From contig JACCQX010000191.1 of the NCBI GenBank assembly GCA_013813905.1, positions 1 through 17,326 on the forward strand: a stretch of 17,326 nt of DNA. Reading direction: 5' to 3'. Shown here one piece after another: positions 7,898 through 15,065 of the stretch. The DNA is from Chloroflexota bacterium (GTDB lineage Bacteria > Chloroflexota > Limnocylindria > Limnocylindrales > CSP1-4). The position numbers and the translations under genes were made by a program. Below the pieces are notes generated by a model. The model ran no database searches. It had not been told where the DNA came from and worked only from the letters and a program-made list of their open reading frames with translations. Position 1 is the first letter of the stretch. The number at the start of each line of letters is the position of its first letter.

Positions 7898-8892
7898 GTG
7901 AACGACTCGCGGCTGGCCAGGAAGACGACCACGCCCAGCATCGCGGCCAGGATCCCCACGATCCAGAAGCGGAGGGTGATCTTCTCCTCGTGCCAGCCGC
8001 TCAACTCGAAGTGGTGATGCAGCGGGCTCATGCGCAGGATCCGGCGGCCGGTCGCCTTCACGCTGGCGACCTGGGCCAAGACGGAGCCGGTCTCCAGCAC
8101 GAAGATGAGGCCGATCAGCGGCAGCAGCAGTATCTGACCCGTGATGAGGCCCACGACGGCCAGCGTGGCGCCCAGCGACAAGGAGCCCGAATCGCCCATG
8201 AAGACCTGCGCGGGATGGACGTTGAACCAGAGGAAGCCGAGCAGGGCGCCGATGATGAGAGCGCAGAGCACGGCGAGGTTCGGCTGCGGGAAGGGCGTGT
8301 TGATGGCGGCGATGATCATGAATCCGACGAACGCGAAGATCAGCGTGCCGCCGGCCAGACCGTCCAGGCCATCGGTGAGGTTGACCCCGTTGCTGGTGGC
8401 GATGATGGCAAACGCGGCAAACGCGACATAGACCACCGGCGGGATCTCCATCGGTCCCAGGAAGGGCACCAGCAGCGTGTCGATGGCGTAGGTCTGCTGG
8501 ATCTGAAAGGCGACGTAGCCCGCCACGGCCGCCTGCCAGAGCAACTTCTGACGGACTCGGATGCCGTCACCGGTGCGCGCATTGAGATAATCGTCAGCGG
8601 CGCCGAGCGCCCCCACCAGCCCCAGCGTAGCCAGCGGCGCGAACGTGGAGCCGTCCAGGAAGTCCCTGGAGAGGAGCTCCAGCATGAGCGCTGATCCGCC
8701 CACCACGATGAGGATGAGCAGCCCGCCCATGGTCGGCGTGCCTTCCTTGACCTGGTGGCTCTGTGGCCCCTCCAGGCGGATGCGCTTGCCCAGTCCCAGG
8801 CGGCGCAGGATGCGCAGGAAGGCGGGCATCAGGATCACCACCAGGGCGAAGGCCAGCAGGATCGCCTGGACGATCGCCTCGGAGCCGTTCAC
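7894..8892 (-). CDS. mraY: Phospho-N-acetylmuramoyl-pentapeptide transferase (lipid I synthase)
   Basis: Polytopic membrane enzyme (332 aa, about ten spans) that moves phospho-MurNAc-pentapeptide onto undecaprenyl phosphate. It shows QVKEGTPTMGGLLI (47-60), AADDYLN (98-104, the metal-binding Asp pair 100/101), NGVNLTDGLDGLAGG (168-182), FNVHPAQVFMGDSGSLSLG (223-241, with Asp 234) and the MraY-specific MSPLHHHFELSGW (288-300), which excludes other polyprenyl-phosphate transferases. The GTG at 8892 sits 13 nt after murF, with GAGG at the murF stop as a distant ribosome site. The stop overlaps the murD GTG (GTGA). Confidence 0.97.
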   Translation of the reverse strand: MNGSEAIVQAILLAFALVVILMPAFLRILRRLGLGKRIRLEGPQSHQVKEGTPTMGGLLILIVVGGSALMLELLSRDFLDGSTFAPLATLGLVGALGAADDYLNARTGDGIRVRQKLLWQAAVAGYVAFQIQQTYAIDTLLVPFLGPMEIPPVVYVAFAAFAIIATSNGVNLTDGLDGLAGGTLIFAFVGFMIIAAINTPFPQPNLAVLCALIIGALLGFLWFNVHPAQVFMGDSGSLSLGATLAVVGLITGQILLLPLIGLIFVLETGSVLAQVASVKATGRRILRMSPLHHHFELSGWHEEKITLRFWIVGILAAMLGVVVFLASRESFT

Positions 8893-8905
8893 GAACTGAC
8901 GCGCC

Positions 8906-10372
8906 TCACGCCGTCACGGCAGCCTGACCGGCCGCCACCAACCCGTCGACCAGCAGGTCCAGGGCCACGCCGCGCGAGGCCTTGACGAGCACCGCGTCGC
9001 CCGGACGCAGCATCCGCGACAGCAATGCCAGGGCCTCGTCACGGTCGCTCACCTCATGGACGGAACCGGGGCTCAGGCCCGCCCCCCGCGCACCTTCGGC
9101 GATGCCGCCGGCCCCGCTTCCGACCGTGACCAGGAGATCGGTCAGGCCGGCCGAGCGCCGGCCCACCGCGCGGTGCGCCTCGTACGCGGCGTCGCCCAGT
9201 TCCAGCATCTCCCCCAGCACCGCTACACGGCGGCCGCCCAGAGTGCCCAGCAGCTCCAGCGCGGCGACCATCGAATCGGGGGCCGCGTTGTACGAGTCAT
9301 CCACGATGCGCCAGGCTCCGGCGCGCAGGAGGGCCGTGCGATGCGCCGCGCGGAAACCGCCCGCCAGACCGCGGCTGATCTCGGGCAGGGTCAGGCCTGC
9401 CGCGATGCCCACGGCCGCAGCGGCCAGCGCGTTGTGAACGCTGTGGCGGCCCAGCGCCGTGGTGGTCACGTCCGTGGCGCCGGAAGGCGTGCGCAACGTG
9501 AAGCGCATGCCTGCTTCGCCGAGGGACTCGGGTGCTTCCGCGCGGACATCGGCGGCGCTATCGAAGCCGTAGCTGAGGATCGTGGCCGATGTCCGCTCCC
9601 GCATCGCGATGACCCGCGGATCGTCCGCGTTGAGCACCGCCGTGCCGCCCGGGGGCAGGGCTTCGACCAGTTGAGCCTTGCCCCGGCCGATGGCCTCGAT
9701 CGAGCCGGCTCGGCTCAGGTGCGTGCCACGCACCGCGGTCACGACCCCGATGCGCGGCCGCGCGATGCCGCTCAGAAGCGCGATCTCGCCGGCCGTGTAC
9801 ATGCCCATCTCCAGCACGGCTGCCTCGTGCGTCGGGAGGAGCCGCAGCACGGTGAGTGGCAGCCCCACCTCATTGTTCTCATTGCCCTCGTTGCGCAGCA
9901 CCGTCCAGCGCTGGCTGAGCACCTCGGCGGTCTGTTCCTTGGTGGAGGTCTTGGCCAGCGACCCGGTGATGCCTATGACGAGCGGATCGAATCGAGCGCG
10001 CCAGGCTCGGGCGGAGGCCTGGAGTGCGAGCAGCGCATCGGGCACGCGGATGACCGTCACCGCTGCCATCGCGCGCAGGCCGGCCAGCGTCTCGGGGTCC
10101 GGTGCGTCGCGCAGCACGAGAGCCGCCGCACCGGCCTTCACGGCCTGGGCCAGGAATCGCTGCCCATCGGTCCGCTCCCCAGGCAGCGCGAAGAAGCAGT
10201 CGTCGCGCGCCACACGTCGAGAGTCGACTGCTCCGCCGCGGATGGGCAGAGCCCCCGCTGCCAGGAGCTCGCCGCGCACGATGCCGGCGAGATGCTCGCC
10301 CGTCAGGTGCGGCGCGCCCGGGATCGGCAGGGTGCTCGGCGCGTCAGTCACGATCGTGGCGCATTCTCGCAC
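8906..10372 (-). CDS. murF: UDP-N-acetylmuramoyl-tripeptide--D-alanyl-D-alanine ligase
   Basis: Cytoplasmic ligase that adds D-Ala-D-Ala to UDP-MurNAc-tripeptide (488 aa). The N-terminal domain has DSRRVARDDCFFALPGERTDG (in parts, 50-70). The P-loop is GITGSLAKTSTKEQT (134-148), followed by NEGNENNEVGLPLTVLRLL, EMGMYTAGEIALLS, GRHSVHNALAAAAVG (308-322) and DDSYNAAPDSM (358-368). NNEVGLPL and DDSYNA(A/S)P are MurF signatures, so this is not a misplaced MurE. The P-loop has Ala 140 where Gly is usual (GSxGKT), with Lys 141 and Thr 142 kept. The GTG start at 10372 has AGGAG 5 nt upstream, overlapping the ftsI TAG stop. murE, usually just before murF, is absent. Confidence 0.95.
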   Translation of the reverse strand: MRECATIVTDAPSTLPIPGAPHLTGEHLAGIVRGELLAAGALPIRGGAVDSRRVARDDCFFALPGERTDGQRFLAQAVKAGAAALVLRDAPDPETLAGLRAMAAVTVIRVPDALLALQASARAWRARFDPLVIGITGSLAKTSTKEQTAEVLSQRWTVLRNEGNENNEVGLPLTVLRLLPTHEAAVLEMGMYTAGEIALLSGIARPRIGVVTAVRGTHLSRAGSIEAIGRGKAQLVEALPPGGTAVLNADDPRVIAMRERTSATILSYGFDSAADVRAEAPESLGEAGMRFTLRTPSGATDVTTTALGRHSVHNALAAAAVGIAAGLTLPEISRGLAGGFRAAHRTALLRAGAWRIVDDSYNAAPDSMVAALELLGTLGGRRVAVLGEMLELGDAAYEAHRAVGRRSAGLTDLLVTVGSGAGGIAEGARGAGLSPGSVHEVSDRDEALALLSRMLRPGDAVLVKASRGVALDLLVDGLVAAGQAAVTA

Positions 10373-10380
10373 GCCGGCTC

Positions 10381-12303
10381 CTAGCCACCGCGATCCGGGC
10401 GCCGACTCAGGTCGGGGACGAGACTGGCGTCGGGGCGCGGGGTCGCGTCGGGCCGCGGACTGGCGTCGGGGCGCGGACTCGTAGCCGGGCGCGAGCTTGC
10501 GGCCGGCTCCTCGACGATCGGAAGCGGCTCCACGTCCAGCGATGTCATCGTGTCGGCCGCGACCCGCCGGAACAGCTCATACGAGGAGATACCGAGGTGG
10601 AGGATGCCGGGCCCGGTGACGGTCGGCTTGGACTCCTCGATCCTGATGGCCATGAGCGCCTCGGGCCGCACGGTCCCCACGAACCCGACGAACGAGAAGT
10701 TGAAGAGATCGGGGTGCCAGCGCCCTCGCTCCACATCCCAGATCTGCGCCGTGCCGGTCTTGCCGCCCACCACGTAACCGGGCATCTCTGTGCCTGCCCG
10801 GTATCCATCGACCTCTGTCAGCACGTGTTCCATGAGACCGGTCAGCTCCGCAGACAGGCTGTCGGTCATGATCCGCTCCGGCGGCGGCTGGGCGACCGCC
10901 CGATCGCCCTTGCTCTGCACCAGGTGCGGCGTCACGAGATAGCCGCCGTTGGCCATGGCCGCGTAGGCCGCCGCCAGCTGGACCTGCGTCACGGCTACCC
11001 CCTGACCGAAGGCACGGTTGGCCAGGTCGACCGGCTGCCACTCCTGGACCTTCGGATCGACCACCAGGCCGGTCGCCTCTCCGGCGAGGTCGAGGCCCGT
11101 GGATCCTCCGATGCCGAACCTCCGCCACGTGTCGAAGAGCACCTGCGAGGCGCCCTCGACGGTGGAGTCAAGGTCCATGGCCACGCGGGCGGTGGCCACG
11201 TTACGTGAGTAGGCGATGGCATCCTCGAAGGGCATGCGACCCATCGAGCGGCCATCAGCATTGCGGACCACATGCCCCCCGAAGCGGATCCCGTACGCGT
11301 CGCGCACCTTCTCTCCGGGCGTGATGGTGCCGTTCTCCAGCGCTGCGGCCGCGGTCAGCATCTTCATCACGGAGCCGGGCTCGTACACGGCTGACGCGAT
11401 GGGATCCGCGAGAAGGTGCGCGGAGGAGGCGGCGACGTTCTTGTAGTCGTTGGCGTCGTAGCCCGGTACCGAGGCCCAGGCCAGAACGGCACCCGTCTCC
11501 GGCTCAAGCACGACGGCGCTCACCCGCTTGGCCCGATCGGCCACCCAGGCCGCGTAGAGCTCCTTCTCCAGCTGGAGCTGCAGGTTCGCATCGATGGTCA
11601 GCCTGACGTCGGTGCCCTCCTGGCCCGCCTCGAGCACGCGTGCCGTACCGGCCAGGACGCGGCCCGCCGGGTCTCGCAGCCAGGCCAGCCTGGTGGGCAC
11701 TCCCGCCAGTTCCGCGTCGTGAAAGCCCTCGATGCCGTAGTGCCCCTGGCCGTCCTCGGACACGAACCCGAGCAGTTGGCTGGCCAGCGTGGTGCCCGGC
11801 ATCCCGCCCGGGTTGGGGTACACGCGGACGGGCCGCGCCTCGAGGCCGAGGCCGACCAGCGGGCGCTCGGCAGCGGCGCCGGCCATGCCCGCGCGCACCG
11901 CCTCGCTCTGCTCCAGGGTGAGCTCGCGTGAGATGACCACGTACTCGTCGCCGCTGCCGAGTCGCTCGCGCAGGAGGGCCGTGCCGGCCTCGTCCGATCC
12001 CAGGATCTCGGCGAGCGCCTGGACCGTCGGCTCAAGCTCGGCCTGATCCATGCTCGCGGGGTACGCCGCGAGCTGGTCGCGGTACGCGCTCGTGGCCAGG
12101 ACCGTGCCGTGTCGATCGAGGATCGCGCCGCGGACCGGCGCCTCCTCGCTGGAACGTTGCATCTGGGCCATGGCCCGCTCGCGCAGCTCCGGCGCCTCGG
12201 CGACCTGGAGGTAGGTCAAGCGCGCCACGGCGGCGCCGAACATGGCCACGAGCAGCACCAGGATGACGACGAGGCGCAGGCGCAGATCGGTCCGACCCAG
12301 CAT
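10381..12303 (-). CDS. ftsI: Penicillin-binding protein, FtsI/PBP3-type septal D,D-transpeptidase
   Basis: Class B penicillin-binding protein (640 aa) that crosslinks septal peptidoglycan with FtsW. One membrane anchor (about 8-30), a dimerisation/pedestal domain (RGAILDRHGTVLATS, 58-72; HYGIEGFHDAELAG, 188-201) and a transpeptidase domain with SVMK (311-314, nucleophile Ser 311), SRN (366-368) and KTGTA (515-519). No PASTA repeats are present. After about residue 600 a Pro/Arg/Asp/Ser tail with hexapeptide repeats of the form PRPDAS ends the protein. The ATG at 12303 is 6 nt after the ftsL stop and lacks a clear Shine-Dalgarno, so translation is probably coupled. The division-specific assignment rests on the cluster position between ftsL and murF. 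Confidence 0.95.
   Translation of the reverse strand: MLGRTDLRLRLVVILVLLVAMFGAAVARLTYLQVAEAPELRERAMAQMQRSSEEAPVRGAILDRHGTVLATSAYRDQLAAYPASMDQAELEPTVQALAEILGSDEAGTALLRERLGSGDEYVVISRELTLEQSEAVRAGMAGAAAERPLVGLGLEARPVRVYPNPGGMPGTTLASQLLGFVSEDGQGHYGIEGFHDAELAGVPTRLAWLRDPAGRVLAGTARVLEAGQEGTDVRLTIDANLQLQLEKELYAAWVADRAKRVSAVVLEPETGAVLAWASVPGYDANDYKNVAASSAHLLADPIASAVYEPGSVMKMLTAAAALENGTITPGEKVRDAYGIRFGGHVVRNADGRSMGRMPFEDAIAYSRNVATARVAMDLDSTVEGASQVLFDTWRRFGIGGSTGLDLAGEATGLVVDPKVQEWQPVDLANRAFGQGVAVTQVQLAAAYAAMANGGYLVTPHLVQSKGDRAVAQPPPERIMTDSLSAELTGLMEHVLTEVDGYRAGTEMPGYVVGGKTGTAQIWDVERGRWHPDLFNFSFVGFVGTVRPEALMAIRIEESKPTVTGPGILHLGISSYELFRRVAADTMTSLDVEPLPIVEEPAASSRPATSPRPDASPRPDATPRPDASLVPDLSRRPDRGG
10405..10494 (-). 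repeat. 18-bp tandem repeat coding the FtsI C-terminal tail
   Basis: The units at 10423-10440 and 10459-10476 are identical (actggcgtcggggcgcgg on the plus strand). The unit between them (10441-10458) and the flanking units at 10405-10422 and 10477-10494 are diverged copies in the same phase. On the coding strand one unit reads PRPDAS. Eighteen base pairs is six codons, so copy number can vary without a frameshift. Confidence 0.85.
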
Positions 12304-12309
12304 GGCGCG

Positions 12310-12708
12310 CTAGGGCCGCGGCACGCGGAGCTTGTCGCCCAGCGGATCCAGCCCATGCTGATGAGCCCACTCGATCACCTGCGGCGCCGCAGCCCATCGG
12401 GCGACGGTGCCCTGCTGACTCTGGATCTCCCGGCTGATCCGGTATCGCTCCGACAGGAGCCGATTGACTTCCATGTCCAGAGCCCCGACCTGGAGCACCT
12501 GCGTGAGGTAGACGAGACCGATCATGAAGGCGCACAGCACGCCCGCCAGTGTCAGCAGGACCGGTGAAGCCCGCCGGGGCGCGTGGTAGCGGGCACGGCG
12601 TGAGCGCCGCTCGAGGGGCGCCGCGTGGCGCACGCTGGTCACGGGTCGCCTGAGCGTTCGGGCAGTGGGCATCACGGCCCGAGGCCGGGTGCCCTGATAT
12701 ACGGCCAT
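12310..12708 (-). CDS. ftsL: FtsL-like septum protein
   Basis: A small bitopic protein (132 aa) at the usual place of ftsL, between rsmH and ftsI. It has a basic N-terminus (1-47, many Arg), one membrane span (about 48-70, VLLTLAGVLCAFMIGLVYLT), then a heptad-like helix (about 71-100: LQVGALDMEVNRLLSERYRI in part) and a short domain ending GLDPLGDKLRVPRP. This layout of short cytoplasmic tail, one span and periplasmic coiled coil is that of FtsL/DivIC, which bridges FtsQ and FtsI-FtsW. The ATG at 12708 is chosen because GGAGG at 12716-12720 stands 7 nt upstream and because it overlaps the preceding small gene's stop (TGATG). Sequence conservation in this family is low, so the name rests on topology and synteny; an FtsB/DivIC-like protein is the alternative. 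Confidence 0.8.
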   Translation of the reverse strand: MAVYQGTRPRAVMPTARTLRRPVTSVRHAAPLERRSRRARYHAPRRASPVLLTLAGVLCAFMIGLVYLTQVLQVGALDMEVNRLLSERYRISREIQSQQGTVARWAAAPQVIEWAHQHGLDPLGDKLRVPRP

Positions 12709-12899
12709 CAGGCGACCTCCTCTCGATCGGTACGGGTGACCAGCTCCGAAGCGGCGCCTGACGCGTCGGCCCAGGCTGCGCCGCGCGGCCACTCGATGGT
12801 CCGTGTGTCAGGCTCGGCAGCGTGAGTGGCGCGCCGGCGGAGGTCCCGCTGGCGAGGTCCGTAGTTGCGTCGTCGCGAGCCGCTGTGTCCCCGGCTCAT
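12708..12899 (-). CDS. Small basic protein of unknown function between rsmH and ftsL
   Basis: A 63-codon frame that I do not recognise. Its ATG at 12899 overlaps the rsmH stop as ATGA, its TGA overlaps the ftsL ATG as TGATG, and GGAAGG stands 8 nt before its start. The last codons (EEVA) contain the GGAGG that serves ftsL. The protein begins MSRGHSGSRRRNYGPRQRD, is strongly Arg-rich in its first third, then turns acidic and Ala-rich, and has no hydrophobic span. It could bind RNA or membrane phospholipid through its basic half, or be a leader whose translation sets ftsL expression. The two perfect stop-start overlaps argue that it is translated; a function is not inferable from sequence. Confidence 0.65.
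   Translation of the reverse strand: MSRGHSGSRRRNYGPRQRDLRRRATHAAEPDTRTIEWPRGAAWADASGAASELVTRTDREEVA
12716..12720 (-). promoter_or_regulatory. Shine-Dalgarno site of ftsL
   Basis: GGAGG on the minus strand, 7 nt before the ATG at 12708. It lies inside the last codons of the 63-aa small gene. It decides the ftsL start against an upstream in-frame Met at 12792. Confidence 0.8.
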
Positions 12900-13876
12900 G
12901 CCGCCAGCCTTCCGGCCACGCGCAGATGCGCGCTGCGGGATCGCGGGTTGGCCTGCACCTCGGCGTCGCTGGGACGCTGCGGCTGGGACCCCACTGGCGC
13001 CAACCGCGCGGCGCGTCCACAGACACAGACGGGGAAGGCCGGCGGGCACACGCAACCGCGCCGCTCGGCCGCCACGAAACGCTTCACGATGCGGTCCTCC
13101 AGTGAGTGGTAGCTGATGACGGCCAGCCGGCCCTGCGGACGAAGCAGGGCCACCGCCGCGGACAGGGCCACGGGCAGCGTCTCCAGCTCCCGGTTGACGG
13201 CGATGCGCAGCGCCTGGAAGACACGCGTCGCGGGATGGATGCGGCGCCGCCCGTCCCGGCCTCCGTCGCGGCGCCCGCTGCGGCCGCCCTCGCGCTGGGA
13301 GGGAACGGAACCCTCGACCAGTTCCGCCAGCTCTCGGCCGGTGCGCAGCGGCGCCGCCTCACGCTGGACGACGATGGCCGCGGCGATCCGCCGTGCATGT
13401 GGCTCCTCGCCCAAGCGCCGGAAGAGATCTGTCAACTGACGTTCCTCGAGCTCGGCCAGCAGCTCGTGGGCCGGTCGGCCCTGCCCTGTATCGAAGCGCA
13501 TGTCCAGCGGCCCCTCCGATCGAAAGCTGAACGAACGGTCGCTGTCGGCCAGCTGCTGGGAGCTCAGTCCCAGATCGAAGAGGACGCCATCGACCTGCCC
13601 GAAGCCCTCCTCGGGCGCTACCTCGCCCAGCTCTTCGAAGTTGGCCTGTCGAAGGACCGCACGGTCGTCGAAACGCTCCAATCGCTGCCGCGTCCTGGCG
13701 ATGGCCGCCTGGTCGGCATCCAGGCCGAGCAGACGGCCACCAGGCGTGGAGGCCTCCAGGATCCGCAGGGCGTGCCCCCCGCCACCGACGGTCGCATCGA
13801 TCTGGAAGCTGCCCGGAACAGGTGAGAGAGCCGCCATGACCTCCTCCACCATCACGGGCAGATGCCCTTCTTCCAC
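12896..13876 (-). CDS. rsmH: 16S rRNA (cytosine(1402)-N(4))-methyltransferase
   Basis: SAM-dependent methyltransferase (326 aa; formerly MraW) that N4-methylates C1402 in the ribosomal P site. Motifs are HLPVMVEEVMAAL (5-17), DATVGGGGHALRIL (27-40, SAM binding), LLGLDADQAA, GVLFDLGLSSQQLADSDRSF (DLGxSS element), GPLDMRFD, IHPATRVFQALRIAVNREL and ISYHSLEDRIVKRF. The Cys-containing segment CVCPPAFPVCVCG follows near the C-terminus. A Gly/Arg-rich low-complexity run of about 20 residues precedes IHPATR, where relatives are shorter. The GTG start at 13876 fits the family N-terminus, with AGG 7-8 nt upstream. The stop overlaps the following small gene (ATGA). Confidence 0.96.
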   Translation of the reverse strand: MEEGHLPVMVEEVMAALSPVPGSFQIDATVGGGGHALRILEASTPGGRLLGLDADQAAIARTRQRLERFDDRAVLRQANFEELGEVAPEEGFGQVDGVLFDLGLSSQQLADSDRSFSFRSEGPLDMRFDTGQGRPAHELLAELEERQLTDLFRRLGEEPHARRIAAAIVVQREAAPLRTGRELAELVEGSVPSQREGGRSGRRDGGRDGRRRIHPATRVFQALRIAVNRELETLPVALSAAVALLRPQGRLAVISYHSLEDRIVKRFVAAERRGCVCPPAFPVCVCGRAARLAPVGSQPQRPSDAEVQANPRSRSAHLRVAGRLAA

Positions 13877-13900
13877 TTCACGACCTGTCTTCAGCGAGCC

Positions 13901-13917
13901 CCTCCGGATCCCGGAGG
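13901..13917 (-). other. Perfect hairpin in the mraZ-rsmH gap
   Basis: CCTCCGG and CCGGAGG form a perfect 7-bp stem with a 3-nt loop in the 54-nt space between the mraZ stop and the rsmH start. No T-run follows on the minus strand, so it is not a classical terminator. It could slow decay or processing of the operon transcript. The structure is seen directly; the role is inference. Confidence 0.5.
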
Positions 13918-13930
13918 CTCATGTGTTGCG

Positions 13931-14359
13931 CTAGATGCCCAGTCCCTGCAGGTGTCCCGCAAGGACCTCGGGCGCGTCCATCTGGGCGCTGTAGCTCGAC
14001 CAGCGGGCCGGAGACCACAGCTCCAGGTGATCACGCGAACCGACCACCACCGTCTCCTCCTCCATCTCGGCGAACTCGCGCAGGACCGCCGGGATGACCA
14101 GGCGCCCCTGGCGATCGAGCTCGACCTCGAAGGCCGTGCCGAATAGGAAACGCTGGAAGGTCCGTGCTCCAGCGTCCGTGACGGGCAGGCTGGCCGCGCG
14201 TTCGGCCAAGGCATCCCAAGCGGGTCGCGGAAAGATGGCCAGGCAGCCGTCGATCCACTTGCTCACCAGCGCGCCTCCGGCGAGTTCCGCACGGAAACGG
14301 ACGGGCACGGCGATACGTCCCTTCTCGTCGACCGAATGGCGGTACTCACCTGTGAACAC
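13931..14359 (-). CDS. mraZ: Transcriptional regulator MraZ
   Basis: MraZ (142 aa, normal length) is a ring-forming DNA-binding protein of the SpoVT/AbrB-like fold that represses its own dcw promoter in enterobacteria. It has two repeated domains: MFTGEYRHSVDEKGRIAVP at the N-terminus and FEVELDRQGRLVIPAVLREF in the second half, each with the DxxGR core. The GTG at 14359 gives exactly the family start. The nearest ribosome-site candidate, GAGG at 14372-14375, is 12 nt away and weak. It is the first gene of the operon, behind a promoter and two candidate MraZ boxes, so autoregulation is likely. Confidence 0.97.
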   Translation of the reverse strand: MFTGEYRHSVDEKGRIAVPVRFRAELAGGALVSKWIDGCLAIFPRPAWDALAERAASLPVTDAGARTFQRFLFGTAFEVELDRQGRLVIPAVLREFAEMEEETVVVGSRDHLELWSPARWSSYSAQMDAPEVLAGHLQGLGI

Positions 14360-14429
14360 GCTGTCGGATCGCCTCGTCCGGCACGAGCCCCATCCGCGGC
14401 CCGACTTGGGCCCCCGAAGATGGGTTCGT

Positions 14430-14457
14430 CACCGCCTTTCCCCACTTTGCTCCACTT
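14430..14457 (-). promoter_or_regulatory. MraZ boxes (candidate autoregulatory operator)
   Basis: On the minus strand AAGTGGAG (14457-14450) and AAGTGGGG (14447-14440) are direct repeats 10 bp apart, followed in the same phase by a diverged third copy AGGCGGTG (14437-14430). Known MraZ operators are TGGG-containing direct repeats spaced by about one helical turn upstream of mraZ. The boxes lie about 80 bp before the mraZ start and just downstream of the -10 element, a position suited to repression. Confidence 0.75.
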
Positions 14458-14473
14458 AGCGCCACGGGCGGCC

Positions 14474-14501
14474 ATCTTACCCCTTCCACCGGGCGCGTCA
14501 A
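14474..14501 (-). promoter_or_regulatory. Sigma70-type promoter of the dcw operon
   Basis: TTGACG (14501-14496) and TAAGAT (14479-14474) on the minus strand with a 16-bp spacer match the housekeeping consensus at 5/6 and 4/6 positions. The predicted transcript start at about 14467 is 10 nt before the first MraZ box, giving a leader of about 110 nt. The elements are seen by eye; no transcript data are available. Confidence 0.6.
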
Positions 14502-15065
14502 GGCCGACTTCCGCCCACGACGATGCGCCCGACCGGCGTCTTGCCTTAGTACTGTTCGGGCATGGCGGGGCCATCGAGAGCGCTGCTAGGTTGCCTGCCA
14601 CCGGCGTGGGACGCCCTACCTCCACGCCCGCACTCCGAAGCAGCACAGCAAGAGGTCCCGTGGCGCTTCATCAGCCGCAGATCCGCAGAGTGGCAGCCCA
14701 GCGCCCCATGGCTCTACCGCCGCCCGCGACACCCCACGAATTCGGGAGACGCGCGCCTCGACGCCATGCTCGGACGGCCCTGCGACCCGGTCGACATGCG
14801 CCGCTACCCGAGACCATGATGGAAGCGGAGCGGGCGCATCCCGCGCTGGTGGCGCGCGGGCCCGACCAACTTCGCCGCTGCACCTTTCGACGGCTGACCC
14901 TGGCCGGCCCAGCCAGGCGTGGCGCGATGACTTCATATCAGGTCGAGTGTCTCTACGCCGGACGCGAGGCGTTCCCGGGTATTGGGCGACCTGTCCGCCG
15001 CCCGGCGAAGCTGCGCTCCCTGCGGCAACCCGGGCATCTTCCGCGCCGACGAGGAGTGAACGGAG
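14502..15065. other. Intergenic region without a supported gene
   Basis: About 560 bp between the mra promoter and the 3' end of rnpB. Open frames exist on both strands, as expected at this GC, but none shows a recognised domain, a good ribosome site or coupling to a neighbour. I looked for tRNA, SRP RNA and tmRNA core motifs and found none. One long inverted repeat (cccgggt at 14974-14980 with acccggg at 15028-15034) lies 32 nt beyond the rnpB end and may belong to rnpB termination or processing. I see nothing else. Confidence 0.6.

Noticed and set aside
9056..10384. 442-codon plus-strand frame opposite murF
   Set aside because: It is a mirror of a fully supported Mur ligase, with no domain or ribosome site.
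14616..14936. 106-codon minus-strand frame in the intergenic region
   Set aside because: No motif, no Shine-Dalgarno and no coupling to a neighbour, unlike the 63-codon gene before ftsL.
14940..15065. Possible SRP RNA or tRNA downstream of rnpB
   Set aside because: The SRP loop core (GGAAGG...AGCA arrangement) and the tRNA T-loop consensus are absent; only generic GC-rich stems are seen.
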